This document shows, piece after piece, positions 7,564 through 16,936 of a DNA stretch of 64,000 bases. Each line of letters begins with the position of its first letter. The stretch's first letter is position 1. This stretch comes from Heyndrickxia acidicola (lineage in GTDB: Bacteria; Bacillota; Bacilli; Bacillales; Bacillaceae_C): NCBI RefSeq assembly GCF_001636425.1, contig NZ_KV440953.1, positions 4,336,001-4,400,000 of the forward strand, written 5' to 3'. The notes beneath the pieces are model-generated. The model saw only the letters and a program-made list of their open reading frames with translations, was not told where the DNA came from and did no database searches. Position numbers and translations under genes: made by a program.

Positions 7564-8838
7564 ATGCGTGCTTCAAGGGTATTCATTTTTATGTTGTTTC
7601 TCTGTTCGCTCGGAGCGGTGATTTGGTTAAACCGCAGTTTTATGCCAGTTGATCCCTACATGAAGGCACTTTTTTTGTACTGGGTATTTTCGAGCCTCTA
7701 TTTCCATCTGCGCACAATTAGCAAGCAAGGAAACATAACGGTAGATTACGGGATTAATTACAGCTTATCTTTTGTTCTATTTTCAGGATTGCTCGGCTTA
7801 CTACTATTTGAATTGCTTTTTAATATCACCGTACATATTTATAAAAAGTGGACAAAAATCAATGAGCCTGATGAAATCATGCATACCATTTATAACATCG
7901 GTTCCTTTGTTCTGCAAAATGTGGCAGCTTATCTGGTTTTTCAGTATACCTATCCATTTTTTCATTCGTTCCCTTTTGGATATTGGATTTTAATGGCCAT
8001 TTTGGTTACCATCACTGCGATTCTTTCGGATGCCTTCCTTATCACCGTTTTTTCTTTACTGGGAGAAATGAAAACGCGGAGGGATATTCTGGAGTTTATT
8101 AAAAGCAGAAGCCTTTTGGATATGGGCAAAACGGCTATTACCAACGGAATGCTTTTTTTGTTTGTAAAAGATCATCAATGGGAGCTGCTCTTGGCATTAT
8201 TCATATTAAACTTCCTGGTAAGCCGTTCCTTCATTAATAAAGCTCAAAACCTTGAGAACGTGGTGGAAAGGGACAAGTTCAAAGAGATGGCGTATACAGA
8301 TTTCCTTACAGGGGTCTCGAACAGAGCTGCGATGGCCAAAGAGATGGAGAAACTGAATGAGAGCGGCGAATGGATTGGGATCGTGGTAGCGGACATGGAC
8401 GAATTTAAAAAAGTGAATGATACCTTTAATCATGCCATTGGCGATCAGGTCATTCAGCATTTCGCGAATACTTTGAAAAGCATTCTGAAGAATGAGGATT
8501 TTTTATTCCGGAGCGGAGGAGAAGAATTCACTCTTTTTCTCAGGAACCGGGAGTACGAAGAGACTGTAGCGCTGCTTGAAGGACTTCTTCAAAAAATTGA
8601 AACAGGTAAAGTAGAAGTGGAGTTTAATGGAGAACAAACCGCAGTTTCTTACACGGCATCCTTCGGCTTATATTTTTACAAGGTACATCAGTGGGTTGCC
8701 ATGGAGAAAGGATATGTCTATGCAGATCAATTATTGCTGCAATCGAAGGAGGCGGGTAAAAATCAATTATCTTCCATAAAACAAGGATCATATCCAGCAC
8801 GTGAACAAACGGTGCTGCTATCCAATCAGCATGGGTAG
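7564..8838 (+). CDS. Membrane diguanylate cyclase (GGDEF)
   Basis: A protein of 424 residues. About seven hydrophobic helices (residues 5-220) form an input domain I cannot assign to a named sensor family. The GGDEF domain (about 240-400) starts with DFLTGVSNR, contains VADMDEFKKVND, and has an intact RSGGEEF active-site motif, so it should make c-di-GMP from two GTP. The RxxD inhibitory site is absent; KNED stands there, so product feedback may be weak. The ribosome site (GAAGGGA) is modest. The next gene encodes a GGDEF-EAL protein 105 bp downstream on the same strand, so the two probably tune the same pool. Confidence 0.9.
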   Translation: MRASRVFIFMLFLCSLGAVIWLNRSFMPVDPYMKALFLYWVFSSLYFHLRTISKQGNITVDYGINYSLSFVLFSGLLGLLLFELLFNITVHIYKKWTKINEPDEIMHTIYNIGSFVLQNVAAYLVFQYTYPFFHSFPFGYWILMAILVTITAILSDAFLITVFSLLGEMKTRRDILEFIKSRSLLDMGKTAITNGMLFLFVKDHQWELLLALFILNFLVSRSFINKAQNLENVVERDKFKEMAYTDFLTGVSNRAAMAKEMEKLNESGEWIGIVVADMDEFKKVNDTFNHAIGDQVIQHFANTLKSILKNEDFLFRSGGEEFTLFLRNREYEETVALLEGLLQKIETGKVEVEFNGEQTAVSYTASFGLYFYKVHQWVAMEKGYVYADQLLLQSKEAGKNQLSSIKQGSYPAREQTVLLSNQHG

Positions 8839-8943
8839 CCGTTTTATTTAACTGTTTTATACATAGTAGACGTAGAAAATAGTTTTTACCTTCCACTGGA
8901 AAAATAGATCATTCTGCCGATATTAGTAGAAAGGTTTTTTCAA

Positions 8944-11019
8944 GTGGAAAACATCATTGCGAAAGTATTTAGGGGTGTGTCTATGGTCACCTTATCACAA
9001 ATGAAAGATCAAGTCATGCTGCATGGGGAGTATTCCACTCCAATAGTCATTCTTTCAATCGCCATCGCCTGCATTGCGTCCTATACGGCCTTGTCATTGA
9101 ATGAAAGGATTAATCGGCATAGTTTTTTTCATCGGAATGTCTGGCTGGGTCTCGCTTCCTTTGCTATGGGTCTTGGAATCTGGTCCATGCATTTTATCGG
9201 GATGAGTGCCTTTATGCTGCCTATCCCCATGAATTATGATATTTTCACCACCATCATATCGATCCTGCCGGCGCTGGTTGCTTCCTACCTGGCATTCTAT
9301 ATTGCCAATCGAACGAACCGCACCCACTGGCCTTATGCCTTGGCCGGTATTGTCATGGGCCTGGGGATTTCTGCCATGCATTATATTGGAATGGCGGCCA
9401 TGAGAATGGAAGCCGTCGTCTATTATAAAAGCGGGATTGTCTGGCTGTCCGTCGGGATTGCTATTGTGGTTTCATACTGTGCTCTCTATATTTTTTCCTT
9501 TTTACAAAAATACATGGAGAAGCATTGGCTGAAAATTCTCACCTCCATTACGATGGGATTCGCTATTGCGAGCATGCATTATACTGGAATGGCAGCCATT
9601 GTGTTTTATGCCGATCATTCTTTTTCCAATAATGAAATGCAGAACATGAATTTTATGTTTTTAATAGCTGCCGTGACCATTGGTATGTTTCTCGTATTGG
9701 GGCTGTCCGGTTTATCCGGTTTATTGGACAGGTATGTAGAATATCGCTTGAATTACTTTGATGCCCTGACACTGCTGCCTAATCGCCGCCAGTTTGAAAA
9801 GGACATGAGGGAATATGGCCAAACCGGCAGCCTGGCGATTGTCCATCTGCAGGATCTTGAAAAGTGGAATAGCCGCTATGGATATTCTTTCGGGGACAAA
9901 ATCATCCAAAACGTGAGTAAAATCCTTCTGCAGCTTGCGCCAGGCATATCAAAGGTTTACCGGATTGAAGGAAACCGATTTGCTGTTCTTGGAAATAATC
10001 CTGATCGGGAAGAGTTAAAGCGGGCAATGGAGATTGTAGCCTCTGTGCTATCGAAACCCATCATGATGGATGGACATCGTACCATCATTGAAATGGTGTG
10101 TGCTCTTTCTCATACAAGCGGGGAAGAGGAAAAGAACCAATTGTTTTCACATGCAATGGCAGTTCTTCATCATTCCTCTCCCCGCTATCGCCATCAAGTT
10201 GTCGAATATGACGCGGCTGTCCATACCTATGCGTTTGAGCGTTATTTGATTCAGGACATTGAACGGGCGATGGAGGAAGAGGAATTATTTCTGGTGTACC
10301 AGCCAAAGGTTGGACTGGAGTCAAGAAAAATTCTTGGGGTGGAAGCGCTGCTGAGGTGGCAGCATCCTAAATACGGATTTGTGTCCCCGGCTGTTTTTAT
10401 TCCCGTATTAGAAGAAAGCGGGAAAATGAACAAAGTAACCAATTGGATCATCTCTCAGGTATGCCAGCAGATTGCCAGATGGGATCAAGAGGGATTTAAG
10501 GACTTTCAGGTAGCAATTAATATTCCGGGATCTTATTTTACCTCGCCATTATTGATGAAGACGCTTAAGGAAAGTGTAGCAAAGTACAAGGTGAATAGCC
10601 GTTGTATTGAGCTTGAAATTACCGAAACCAGTGTCATTCATAATATTGAAAGTGCCATTCGGGCGGTTGTTGAGTTTGAGAAATATGGCTTTTCGGTTGC
10701 GCTGGATGATTTTGGAACAGGGCTTTCTTCCCTATCCTATTTGAGGAGGCTGCCTATCACAACGTTGAAAATTGATAAAACCTTTGTTGATGAGGTGCCT
10801 GCTTCGGTCAAGGATGCTTCCATTGTAGAGGCTATTATAGCATTAGGACATTCGCTTGATCTAAATGTAGTCATTGAAGGGGTGGAATGGGAGGAACAAG
10901 TAGAATTTTTATCCTCGTTATCCATTAACCCTATCATCCAGGGCTATTATTTTTCAAAGCCGCTGAAAGCAGAGGAGCTCGTTTCATGGATCAGCGATTT
11001 CTCCCCTGTATTGGTATAA
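8944..11019 (+). CDS. MHYT-GGDEF-EAL protein, probable c-di-GMP phosphodiesterase
   Basis: A protein of up to 691 residues. The N-terminal MHYT sensor (about 30-260) has three motif copies: MHFIGM, MHYIGM and MHYTGM, thought to bind a metal and sense a gas. The GGDEF domain (about 270-420) is degenerate, with EGNRF where GGEEF should be, so it should not cyclise GTP but might bind it. The EAL domain (about 440-690) keeps EALLRWQHP, an EITETS glutamate, DDFGTG, KIDKTF and VIEGVE, so c-di-GMP cleavage to pGpG is likely. YkoW of B. subtilis also carries an MHYT domain with GGDEF and EAL. The start is uncertain: GTG 8944 has a weak site, and ATG 8983 has AGGGGTG just upstream. Confidence 0.88.
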   Translation: MENIIAKVFRGVSMVTLSQMKDQVMLHGEYSTPIVILSIAIACIASYTALSLNERINRHSFFHRNVWLGLASFAMGLGIWSMHFIGMSAFMLPIPMNYDIFTTIISILPALVASYLAFYIANRTNRTHWPYALAGIVMGLGISAMHYIGMAAMRMEAVVYYKSGIVWLSVGIAIVVSYCALYIFSFLQKYMEKHWLKILTSITMGFAIASMHYTGMAAIVFYADHSFSNNEMQNMNFMFLIAAVTIGMFLVLGLSGLSGLLDRYVEYRLNYFDALTLLPNRRQFEKDMREYGQTGSLAIVHLQDLEKWNSRYGYSFGDKIIQNVSKILLQLAPGISKVYRIEGNRFAVLGNNPDREELKRAMEIVASVLSKPIMMDGHRTIIEMVCALSHTSGEEEKNQLFSHAMAVLHHSSPRYRHQVVEYDAAVHTYAFERYLIQDIERAMEEEELFLVYQPKVGLESRKILGVEALLRWQHPKYGFVSPAVFIPVLEESGKMNKVTNWIISQVCQQIARWDQEGFKDFQVAINIPGSYFTSPLLMKTLKESVAKYKVNSRCIELEITETSVIHNIESAIRAVVEFEKYGFSVALDDFGTGLSSLSYLRRLPITTLKIDKTFVDEVPASVKDASIVEAIIALGHSLDLNVVIEGVEWEEQVEFLSSLSINPIIQGYYFSKPLKAEELVSWISDFSPVLV

Positions 11020-11024
11020 CATGT

Positions 11025-11076
11025 AAGGACTTCGGAAGGAAACCAATTGACGTTTCCGGAAGAGGTCTTTTTTTAA
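11025..11076 (+). terminator. Likely terminator after the GGDEF-EAL gene
   Basis: Imperfect arms (GGAAAC with GTTTCC, GAC-TC with GA-GTC) are interrupted by an internal loop and followed by seven T. Confidence 0.5.
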
Positions 11077-11186
11077 AGATAAATTTTTATTAAATAGTTT
11101 AGTATTAAGGTACTCTGTTGTTTTTCAGCACAGCTGAAAATGAGCTGAAAAACGAGCAGAATTTTATGGGATTTTAACACTTTAAA

Positions 11187-11213
11187 GCAAAGAAGGGGTC
11201 AGACCCCTTTAGT
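11187..11213 (+). repeat. 27-bp dispersed palindromic repeat, copy 2
   Basis: Same unit as at 2763-2789, with GGGGTCAGACCCC in the centre instead of GGGGTCTGACCCC. The flanking bases TAAAGC before it are shared with the inverted copy at 30467. Confidence 0.75.
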
Positions 11214-11629
11214 TGACTAAAGCATTCACCATTTTCGGGTAGATTTATTTAAAGTTTGAATTTTTAATGGTAAAATGTTATTAATGCTTCCATTAATCTA
11301 TAAAAAAGAGTATTATTTTCTAAGTTAAAAAGACCTTATTGTTGAGGTAGAAATGAAGATTTTACTGTACAATAGTAAGTGTTGAATATGGAAGCAAACC
11401 AGGCAGGATTACAGACATAAGTTAAATTGATAGATATACATTGCAAGATAACACCTATTCTACTAAAAACATCCACAAGCAGCCGGCTTTTGAGTTTTCA
11501 TTTGCAGCCTGCCCCGGGTAACACCAAATTAAACGACTGTCACTATCCACGTGAATCCTTTTTTGTCAACCAAATCCGTTGCTCCGTTCATTAAGTCATT
11601 TGCATCAAAATGGGAAAGTAGTGTGAGAG
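11214..11629. other. Intergenic region before the PBP gene
   Basis: About 416 bp of A/T-rich sequence that must hold the PBP promoter. I see no riboswitch-like fold, repeat or gene. A small GC-rich patch near 11500-11520 (CAGCCTGCCCCGGG) has no evident role. Confidence 0.4.
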
Positions 11630-13837
11630 ATGAAAAATAAAAACAAAGAGAAAAAAGAGCGGAAACAGCTGCCTTGGCGCTTAAATGTGTTGTTTTTTAT
11701 TGTGTTTCTTTTATTTTCCGCTCTTATCCTGCGATTGGGAATCGTCCAAATTGTTCAGGGAAGCCAGTTTACGAAACAATTAAATCAAACCGATGAAGTC
11801 ACTGTTAATACCTCTATGCCCCGCGGACAAATTTTTGACAGAAACGGCAATTTAATCGTGGGAAACAAAGGCTTAAGGGCCATTACCTACACACGCAAGG
11901 GCAATGTACAGCCGCAGGATATGCTGAATGTGGCTGAGAAACTGGCAGCTATCATCAACCAGGATTCAACCATTGATGTGAAATCCATTACACTAAGGGA
12001 CCGCCAGGATTTTTGGATTTTAAAGAACCCTGATGCAGCAAAAGCGCTGATCACTAAAGCTGATATGGAAAAGTATAAGAACAACCCTAATTCCAATGAT
12101 CTGCTTTATCAGCTCCAGCTCAGCCGGATTCCGAAGAGCCAATTGAATTTTTCTAAAAGCGACCTGGATGTTCTGGCTATCTACAGGCTGATGGCAGCAG
12201 GGACAAAGCTGACACCTGTCATTATCAAAAATCAAGGTGTAACAGATAAGGAATTTGCTTATATTAATGAGAACTTAGATAAGCTTCCCGGTGTAGATAC
12301 GGAAATAGACTGGGAACGATATAACACGTTTGCCACAAAAAATGGCCAAGCATTATTGAACTCGATACTCGGGAATGTATCTACTGCGAAGGAAGGCCTG
12401 CCGAGTGATTTGGCCAACTATTACCTTTCACAGGGATACAGCCGGAATGACCGTGTCGGTAAGAGTTATTTAGAATACGAATATGAAAATGTCCTGCAAG
12501 GGAAAAAAGAAGTAGTGAAGGATACACCGGATACTTCAGGAAATGTCGTCGGCACACAGGTAATTTCACCAGGGCAAAGAGGAGATGACATTCAATTAAC
12601 CATTGATGCCAAATTCCAGGCTGCCGTGGAAAAAATTATTGAGGATCTTCCGAATATCGAAAAAGCCTCCATAGGCGGTTATCAGCCATATTCAGACCGT
12701 GCCTTTGTGACAGCGATGAATCCGAATACGGGTGAAATTCTGGCCATGGCCGGCAAGGAATGGGTGAAAAATAAGAAAACAGGCGGTTATGACATCCAGG
12801 ATTATGCCCTAGGAAATATAAACTCTGCCTATCCAGTTGGATCGGTTGCGAAACCAGCCACTCTTTTAACAGCTTATCAGGTTGGGGCCATTAACTTTAA
12901 TACACGTTTTAATGATGATGGATATTTGAAATTTGCCGGAACGCCGATGAAGAAGTCATGGAATGTTTCCGGACTTGGAGACGGCTTAACGGATTTACAG
13001 GCTCTAGCCAAGTCTTCCAACGTCTATATGTGGCGTGTTGCTATGGCAGTAGGCGGACAGAAAACGTATGTTCCGAATATGAAATTAAATATTAATAAAG
13101 TTGATGCAATGGATAAGTTCAGAAAATATTTCAGCGAGTTCGGGCTAGGTGTGAAAACCGGTATTGATCTTCCTGGCGAATCATCAGGTGTAAACGGCGG
13201 CATGCCGGATCAGCCTGGTAAAGTACTTGACTTTGCGATTGGCCAGTTCGATACGTATACGCCGCTTCAGCTTGCCCAATATATCTCGACCATCGCAAAT
13301 GGCGGCTACAGAATGCAGCCTCATATCGCAAAGGATATTCGGACACCATCTACCGATATGACACAGCTTGGCCCGGTTTCCCAGGATTTCGAACCAACGG
13401 TGTTAAATCAAGTGGATTTTAGCCAGCAAAACATTGACCATGTAAAGCAGGGGTTAATCGATGTACTTCATGGCCCGCATGGAACAGGGGTAGGGCACTT
13501 CCCATTGAGTGATAAGTACGGTTATAAAGTAGCCGGTAAAACAGGTACTGCGCAAAGTGTGTACGTAGGGGAGCGTTCTAAATCAGCTGTAAGCAACAAT
13601 ATGTGGAATGAAACGTTTATTGGATATGCACCATATGACAATCCTCAAATTGCCATTTCGGTTATCGTTCCATACACAAACAGTGAAACGCATGCCAACT
13701 TGACTATTGCGGACCGCGTATTCGATGCCTATTTTCAATTGCAAAAACAAGAAGAAAACAGCCAAAATGCCAACGATCCTGCCAGTGAAACGCAGGTTGC
13801 CAATGTAAATCAAGCAAAAGCGGCAGGCGGACAATAA
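11630..13837 (+). CDS. Class B penicillin-binding protein (PbpA/PbpH-like transpeptidase)
   Basis: A protein of 735 residues. A short basic cytoplasmic tail and one membrane anchor (about 19-42) are followed by the class B dimerisation domain starting with MPRGQIFDRNGN. The transpeptidase domain has the nucleophile motif S405-VA-K408, the SxN motif S462-S-N464, and K637-T-G-T640. It cross-links stem peptides of new peptidoglycan at the outer face of the membrane. Length and sequence fit the PBP2A/PbpH group linked to rod shape in B. subtilis (about 700-716 residues). The last 40 residues are Gln/Asn/Ala-rich and probably disordered. The start ATG has only a weak site (GTGAGAG). It is monocistronic, with a strong terminator. 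Confidence 0.9.
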   Translation: MKNKNKEKKERKQLPWRLNVLFFIVFLLFSALILRLGIVQIVQGSQFTKQLNQTDEVTVNTSMPRGQIFDRNGNLIVGNKGLRAITYTRKGNVQPQDMLNVAEKLAAIINQDSTIDVKSITLRDRQDFWILKNPDAAKALITKADMEKYKNNPNSNDLLYQLQLSRIPKSQLNFSKSDLDVLAIYRLMAAGTKLTPVIIKNQGVTDKEFAYINENLDKLPGVDTEIDWERYNTFATKNGQALLNSILGNVSTAKEGLPSDLANYYLSQGYSRNDRVGKSYLEYEYENVLQGKKEVVKDTPDTSGNVVGTQVISPGQRGDDIQLTIDAKFQAAVEKIIEDLPNIEKASIGGYQPYSDRAFVTAMNPNTGEILAMAGKEWVKNKKTGGYDIQDYALGNINSAYPVGSVAKPATLLTAYQVGAINFNTRFNDDGYLKFAGTPMKKSWNVSGLGDGLTDLQALAKSSNVYMWRVAMAVGGQKTYVPNMKLNINKVDAMDKFRKYFSEFGLGVKTGIDLPGESSGVNGGMPDQPGKVLDFAIGQFDTYTPLQLAQYISTIANGGYRMQPHIAKDIRTPSTDMTQLGPVSQDFEPTVLNQVDFSQQNIDHVKQGLIDVLHGPHGTGVGHFPLSDKYGYKVAGKTGTAQSVYVGERSKSAVSNNMWNETFIGYAPYDNPQIAISVIVPYTNSETHANLTIADRVFDAYFQLQKQEENSQNANDPASETQVANVNQAKAAGGQ

Positions 13838-13868
13838 TAAATATGGCACTTTGAACTTAAGTAATGAG

Positions 13869-13927
13869 GGTGACTCAAAAGGCGGTTATAAGCGGCCTAT
13901 TGAGTCACCTCTTTTTATTTTTTTGCA
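13869..13927 (+). terminator. Rho-independent terminator of the PBP gene
   Basis: GGTGACTCA (13869-13877) pairs with TGAGTCACC (13911-13919), with an inner GGC/GCC helix and a trailing T run. Confidence 0.85.
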
Positions 13928-14129
13928 AAAAAAGGGAAGAAGAAAAATTGATACGAATAAAAGCATGATGTCTATCTGCAAAGAATCCATTTGAGCAGAA
14001 AAGAACAGGCAGGAAGAATAGCGCTGAGCATATCTAGTAATACCCAATGATCGTTTGGGCTCAACGTTAATTAGAGTGGTAGGCAAAAGACTCCTGCAAG
14101 TTAAGAAAGTTATTGGGGGATCCCCATAA

Positions 14130-14650
14130 GCATGCACGATGTGGTGCCACTACCACCCACGGAAAGCGAGTATTCGGAGTGAAAATCAACCTAAAAGACG
14201 ATCAGAAAGCATCCTATGTCTATGTACAATCCCAATTTGGATTTAAATCAAAGGTTGATTGGAGCGGGATACGCGAGACTCCAGCGGGATCAGCGGGCCT
14301 TAAGGAGACCCCCCACAATCACTGCGACGAGGAGCATCCTCTATCGATTCCTGAAGCGGGATTCTACAACGAAAACCAACCAGCAGGATGACCAGGGCAC
14401 TTCCCATAGCTTTCTTAAATCCTATTGTTGATCTGAATCTAAAGTTGATTGAAGCGGAAGGCACGAGACTCCAGCGGGATCAGCGGGCCTTAGGGAGACC
14501 CCGCAGGAGCTTGCGACGAAGAGGCTCCCGGCCGGCCGCGGAAAGCGAGTGCCTGCAGCGGAAATCAACCCAGCAGGATGAATAGAACGCTGCCTATATC
14601 TATGTACAATCCCAATTTAGATTTAATTCAAAGGTTGATTGGGGAGGGAT
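14130..14650. repeat. Tandem degenerate copies of the GTTGATT/AATCAAC element
   Basis: Units bounded by GTTGATT and AATCAAC lie here in the opposite orientation to the array at 44792. They comprise a right end only (to 14190), a degraded copy 14254-14380, a good copy 14456-14569, and a left end only from 14634. Spacers include a repeated TATGTACAATCCCAATTT stretch near 14221 and 14600. The period is about 178-202 bp. The short frames that overlap this block have no support as genes; 13928-14690 holds no gene that I can see. Confidence 0.8.
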
Positions 14651-14690
14651 TCATTTTTCATGAAAGCTGTATTTGCTTTCAAATGCAAAA

Positions 14691-14716
14691 AGGAACCGCC
14701 ATTTTGAGCGGTTCCT
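14691..14716 (-). terminator. Terminator of the DUF347 gene
   Basis: AGGAACCGC (14691-14699) pairs perfectly with GCGGTTCCT (14708-14716). Read on the minus strand it is followed by TTTTTGC. Confidence 0.8.
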
Positions 14717-14723
14717 GAAATTT

Positions 14724-16214
14724 TTATTTATTGGCTGTGTTTAAGACGCTAAGCGAATGGTTAAGTGCAGATTTACACTGATTTGTATTAGGGTTTCCTG
14801 AGCGGACTGCTGCCAGCACGATGTCGATGGTTCCATCAATTTTAGACCATGTAGCGCCATCTATTTTTCTAAGTTTAGCCTCTGATGCATCCCATTGATG
14901 TTCTAAATCGTCCGCTCCGGTCTTCGCTTGAGCAAAGTGATTCGTGGTCACATTCTTAAGCATACTATTTTCAATACTAACAAAATCATTTAATTGTCCT
15001 TTTAAACTTGTTTGTGACGAGCCGTTATTTGTATTTGCGCTCTTTAATACAGTAAGTGAATGATTGATGGCAGATGTTGATTTATTCGCATTAGGACTTG
15101 ATGACCGAACCGAAGCTAGTACAACGTCAATCGTTCCATCAATTTTAGTCCAGGTACTACCATCAATTTTTCTAAGCTTCGCTTCCGATGAATCCCATTG
15201 ATGCTCCAAATCATCCGCATTTTTCTTAGCGGCAGTAAAATTACTTGTATTCACATTCTTAAGCATATCATTTTCAATTTTAACAAAGCCGGTTAACTGT
15301 CCAGCTAAGGTAGCACTAGATTGTGATGCTATCACGTGATTGCGCCAAATATAACCGCCAATCCCGACAACTAAGAAAATACACAATACCGCAATCGTTT
15401 GGGTTAAAACATTTTTCTTGCTTCCCTTAGTTTCGGATGCTTCATTTTTAGGTGAAATATCAATTTTTGAAACCGCGAGGAAAATAATGATGGCAAAAAT
15501 TGCGATTAGGAAAATGATACTTGTAATGGTTGTTCCCAAACCTAATCCGCCACTCACCTTTGGCTGTGACAGGTAATCCCCTAAGGATGCTCCAAGTGGA
15601 CGAGTAAGAATATACGCTATCCAAAAAGCCAATACTCCATCAAGCCTTAAGAATTTCCAGGCAAGCCATATAAGCGCAATAATAATAATCACGATGATAC
15701 CTGTATGAAGATAACCAAGCCCCAGCTGTTCGGAATATAAATCTCCTACTGCAGTTCCAAGTGCAAATGTAAATAGAATGGTCAACCAATAGTAAACTTC
15801 TCTTTTTCTTGTAAAAATGGAATGGATTGAAAGTGTTTTTTCACTGAGATACCAGAATAAAAACGTTAATCCCAGAAGAACGGAGAAAACGGCTGTGCTA
15901 AGCTCAAGGGGCACTCCTATTCCGTCGGTCAAATTATCCGTTACCAGCGTTCCAAATACACTTATAAGAACAACGGTTGTCCAATAAATACCCGGTACAT
16001 ACTTAGTAGCTCTGAATTGAAAATATAAAATGATAAAAAAGGCTATACCCATAATGATGGTGGTAAGAGTTAATCCAAGTCCAACGTTAAAATTAATGAA
16101 ATCAGCAAATGTTTCACCGACAGTAGTACATAAAATCTTGATTATCCAGAAGTAAATCGTAACTTCCGGTACCTTGCTAAGTAAAATTTTCATCTTGTTT
16201 TGATTCGTTTCCAT
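14724..16214 (-). CDS. DUF347-repeat (COG4705) membrane protein with a duplicated soluble C-terminal domain
   Basis: A protein of 496 residues. The first 250 residues contain four DUF347-type repeats, each with a G(E/T/D)xxxD signature: VGETFADFINFNVGLG, VTDNLTDGIGVP, VGDLYSEQLGLG, and LGASLGDYLSQP. A further helix (about residue 285) anchors two copies of a roughly 75-residue domain that share DDLEHQWD, SEAKLRKIDG and KIDGTIDVVLA. The function of DUF347 is unknown. The C-terminal repeats look helical, with regularly placed Lys and Asp, and lie outside the cell or in the wall zone by topology. I choose ATG 16214 because AAAGGAA lies 6 bases upstream; an in-frame ATG at 16262 adds a basic tail without a ribosome site. 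Confidence 0.8.
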   Translation of the reverse strand: METNQNKMKILLSKVPEVTIYFWIIKILCTTVGETFADFINFNVGLGLTLTTIIMGIAFFIILYFQFRATKYVPGIYWTTVVLISVFGTLVTDNLTDGIGVPLELSTAVFSVLLGLTFLFWYLSEKTLSIHSIFTRKREVYYWLTILFTFALGTAVGDLYSEQLGLGYLHTGIIVIIIIALIWLAWKFLRLDGVLAFWIAYILTRPLGASLGDYLSQPKVSGGLGLGTTITSIIFLIAIFAIIIFLAVSKIDISPKNEASETKGSKKNVLTQTIAVLCIFLVVGIGGYIWRNHVIASQSSATLAGQLTGFVKIENDMLKNVNTSNFTAAKKNADDLEHQWDSSEAKLRKIDGSTWTKIDGTIDVVLASVRSSSPNANKSTSAINHSLTVLKSANTNNGSSQTSLKGQLNDFVSIENSMLKNVTTNHFAQAKTGADDLEHQWDASEAKLRKIDGATWSKIDGTIDIVLAAVRSGNPNTNQCKSALNHSLSVLNTANK

Positions 16215-16892
16215 AGTTAATTCCTTTCTTAACTTGGTGTTCTGCAAATTGTGTTTTTTCATCGATCCATTTTTACACGGATAATTTTTTTATCTTGGGA
16301 TCAAGTGTCATGCTACATGGTGCCCTGCTGCTGCCTCCTATTCGCTTACTAGTGTTTGGAATGAATAACACTGTTTAATAGATAGACCATCTTTTAAAAA
16401 AGTTCACCAGTCTTGAGCCATAATTGGGATGAAAGGGGATAATTAATCAAATCTTTACATTCTTAACAATTCCTTAACAAAAGTTCATATTAAATGGGAA
16501 CGTGATTCTTAAGGGGGGTAAGGATATTTTTTGGGGGCGGCTCGTTCTCACTGGGGATTTTGTTATCCACATTGCAGACTCTTCCAATATGTTTGTGCAA
16601 TCCAAAAAAAGTCAATTTACTCTATTATCTTCTTCAACTGAGTTGAAACAGTTGATGATCTAAGAAACCATGTTCATTGAGTAAAAAGAGAAAACAAAAA
16701 TCTGTGTTTTCATCATTAACGGATTCTGCTTTGGACCGGCAGCTTGATTTTAATCCTTTCATAGCATGAGGAAAAAATTAGCTTCGGTCAATGATTGATC
16801 ACGAAATACATCATAAAGGGCAGATCTTTCCTTACGCTCGGTTAATTGGAATTGAAAAACTGCCTGAATACATACGATAAAAAAATACGAAG
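16215..16892. other. Long intergenic region, no gene seen
   Basis: About 680 bp between two genes read leftwards. It should contain the DUF347 gene promoter. I see A/T-rich sequence, a G-rich patch near 16514-16542, and no convincing RNA, repeat or frame with a ribosome site. Confidence 0.4.
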
Positions 16893-16927
16893 AAAAAGGC
16901 CATCCCGTTTTTCGAAATGGCCTTTTT
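16893..16927 (-). terminator. Terminator of the LCP gene, symmetric
   Basis: AAAAAGGCCAT (16893-16903) pairs with ATGGCCTTTTT (16917-16927). A-runs and T-runs on both sides let it work in either direction. Confidence 0.85.
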
Positions 16928-16936
16928 CTCTGTTCC

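Noticed and set aside
14113-14585. Short forward frames as small genes
   Set aside because: They run through degenerate dispersed repeats and change frame from copy to copy.
16215-16892. Manganese or other riboswitch before the DUF347 gene
   Set aside because: I could not find the conserved core of any riboswitch I know in the leader.
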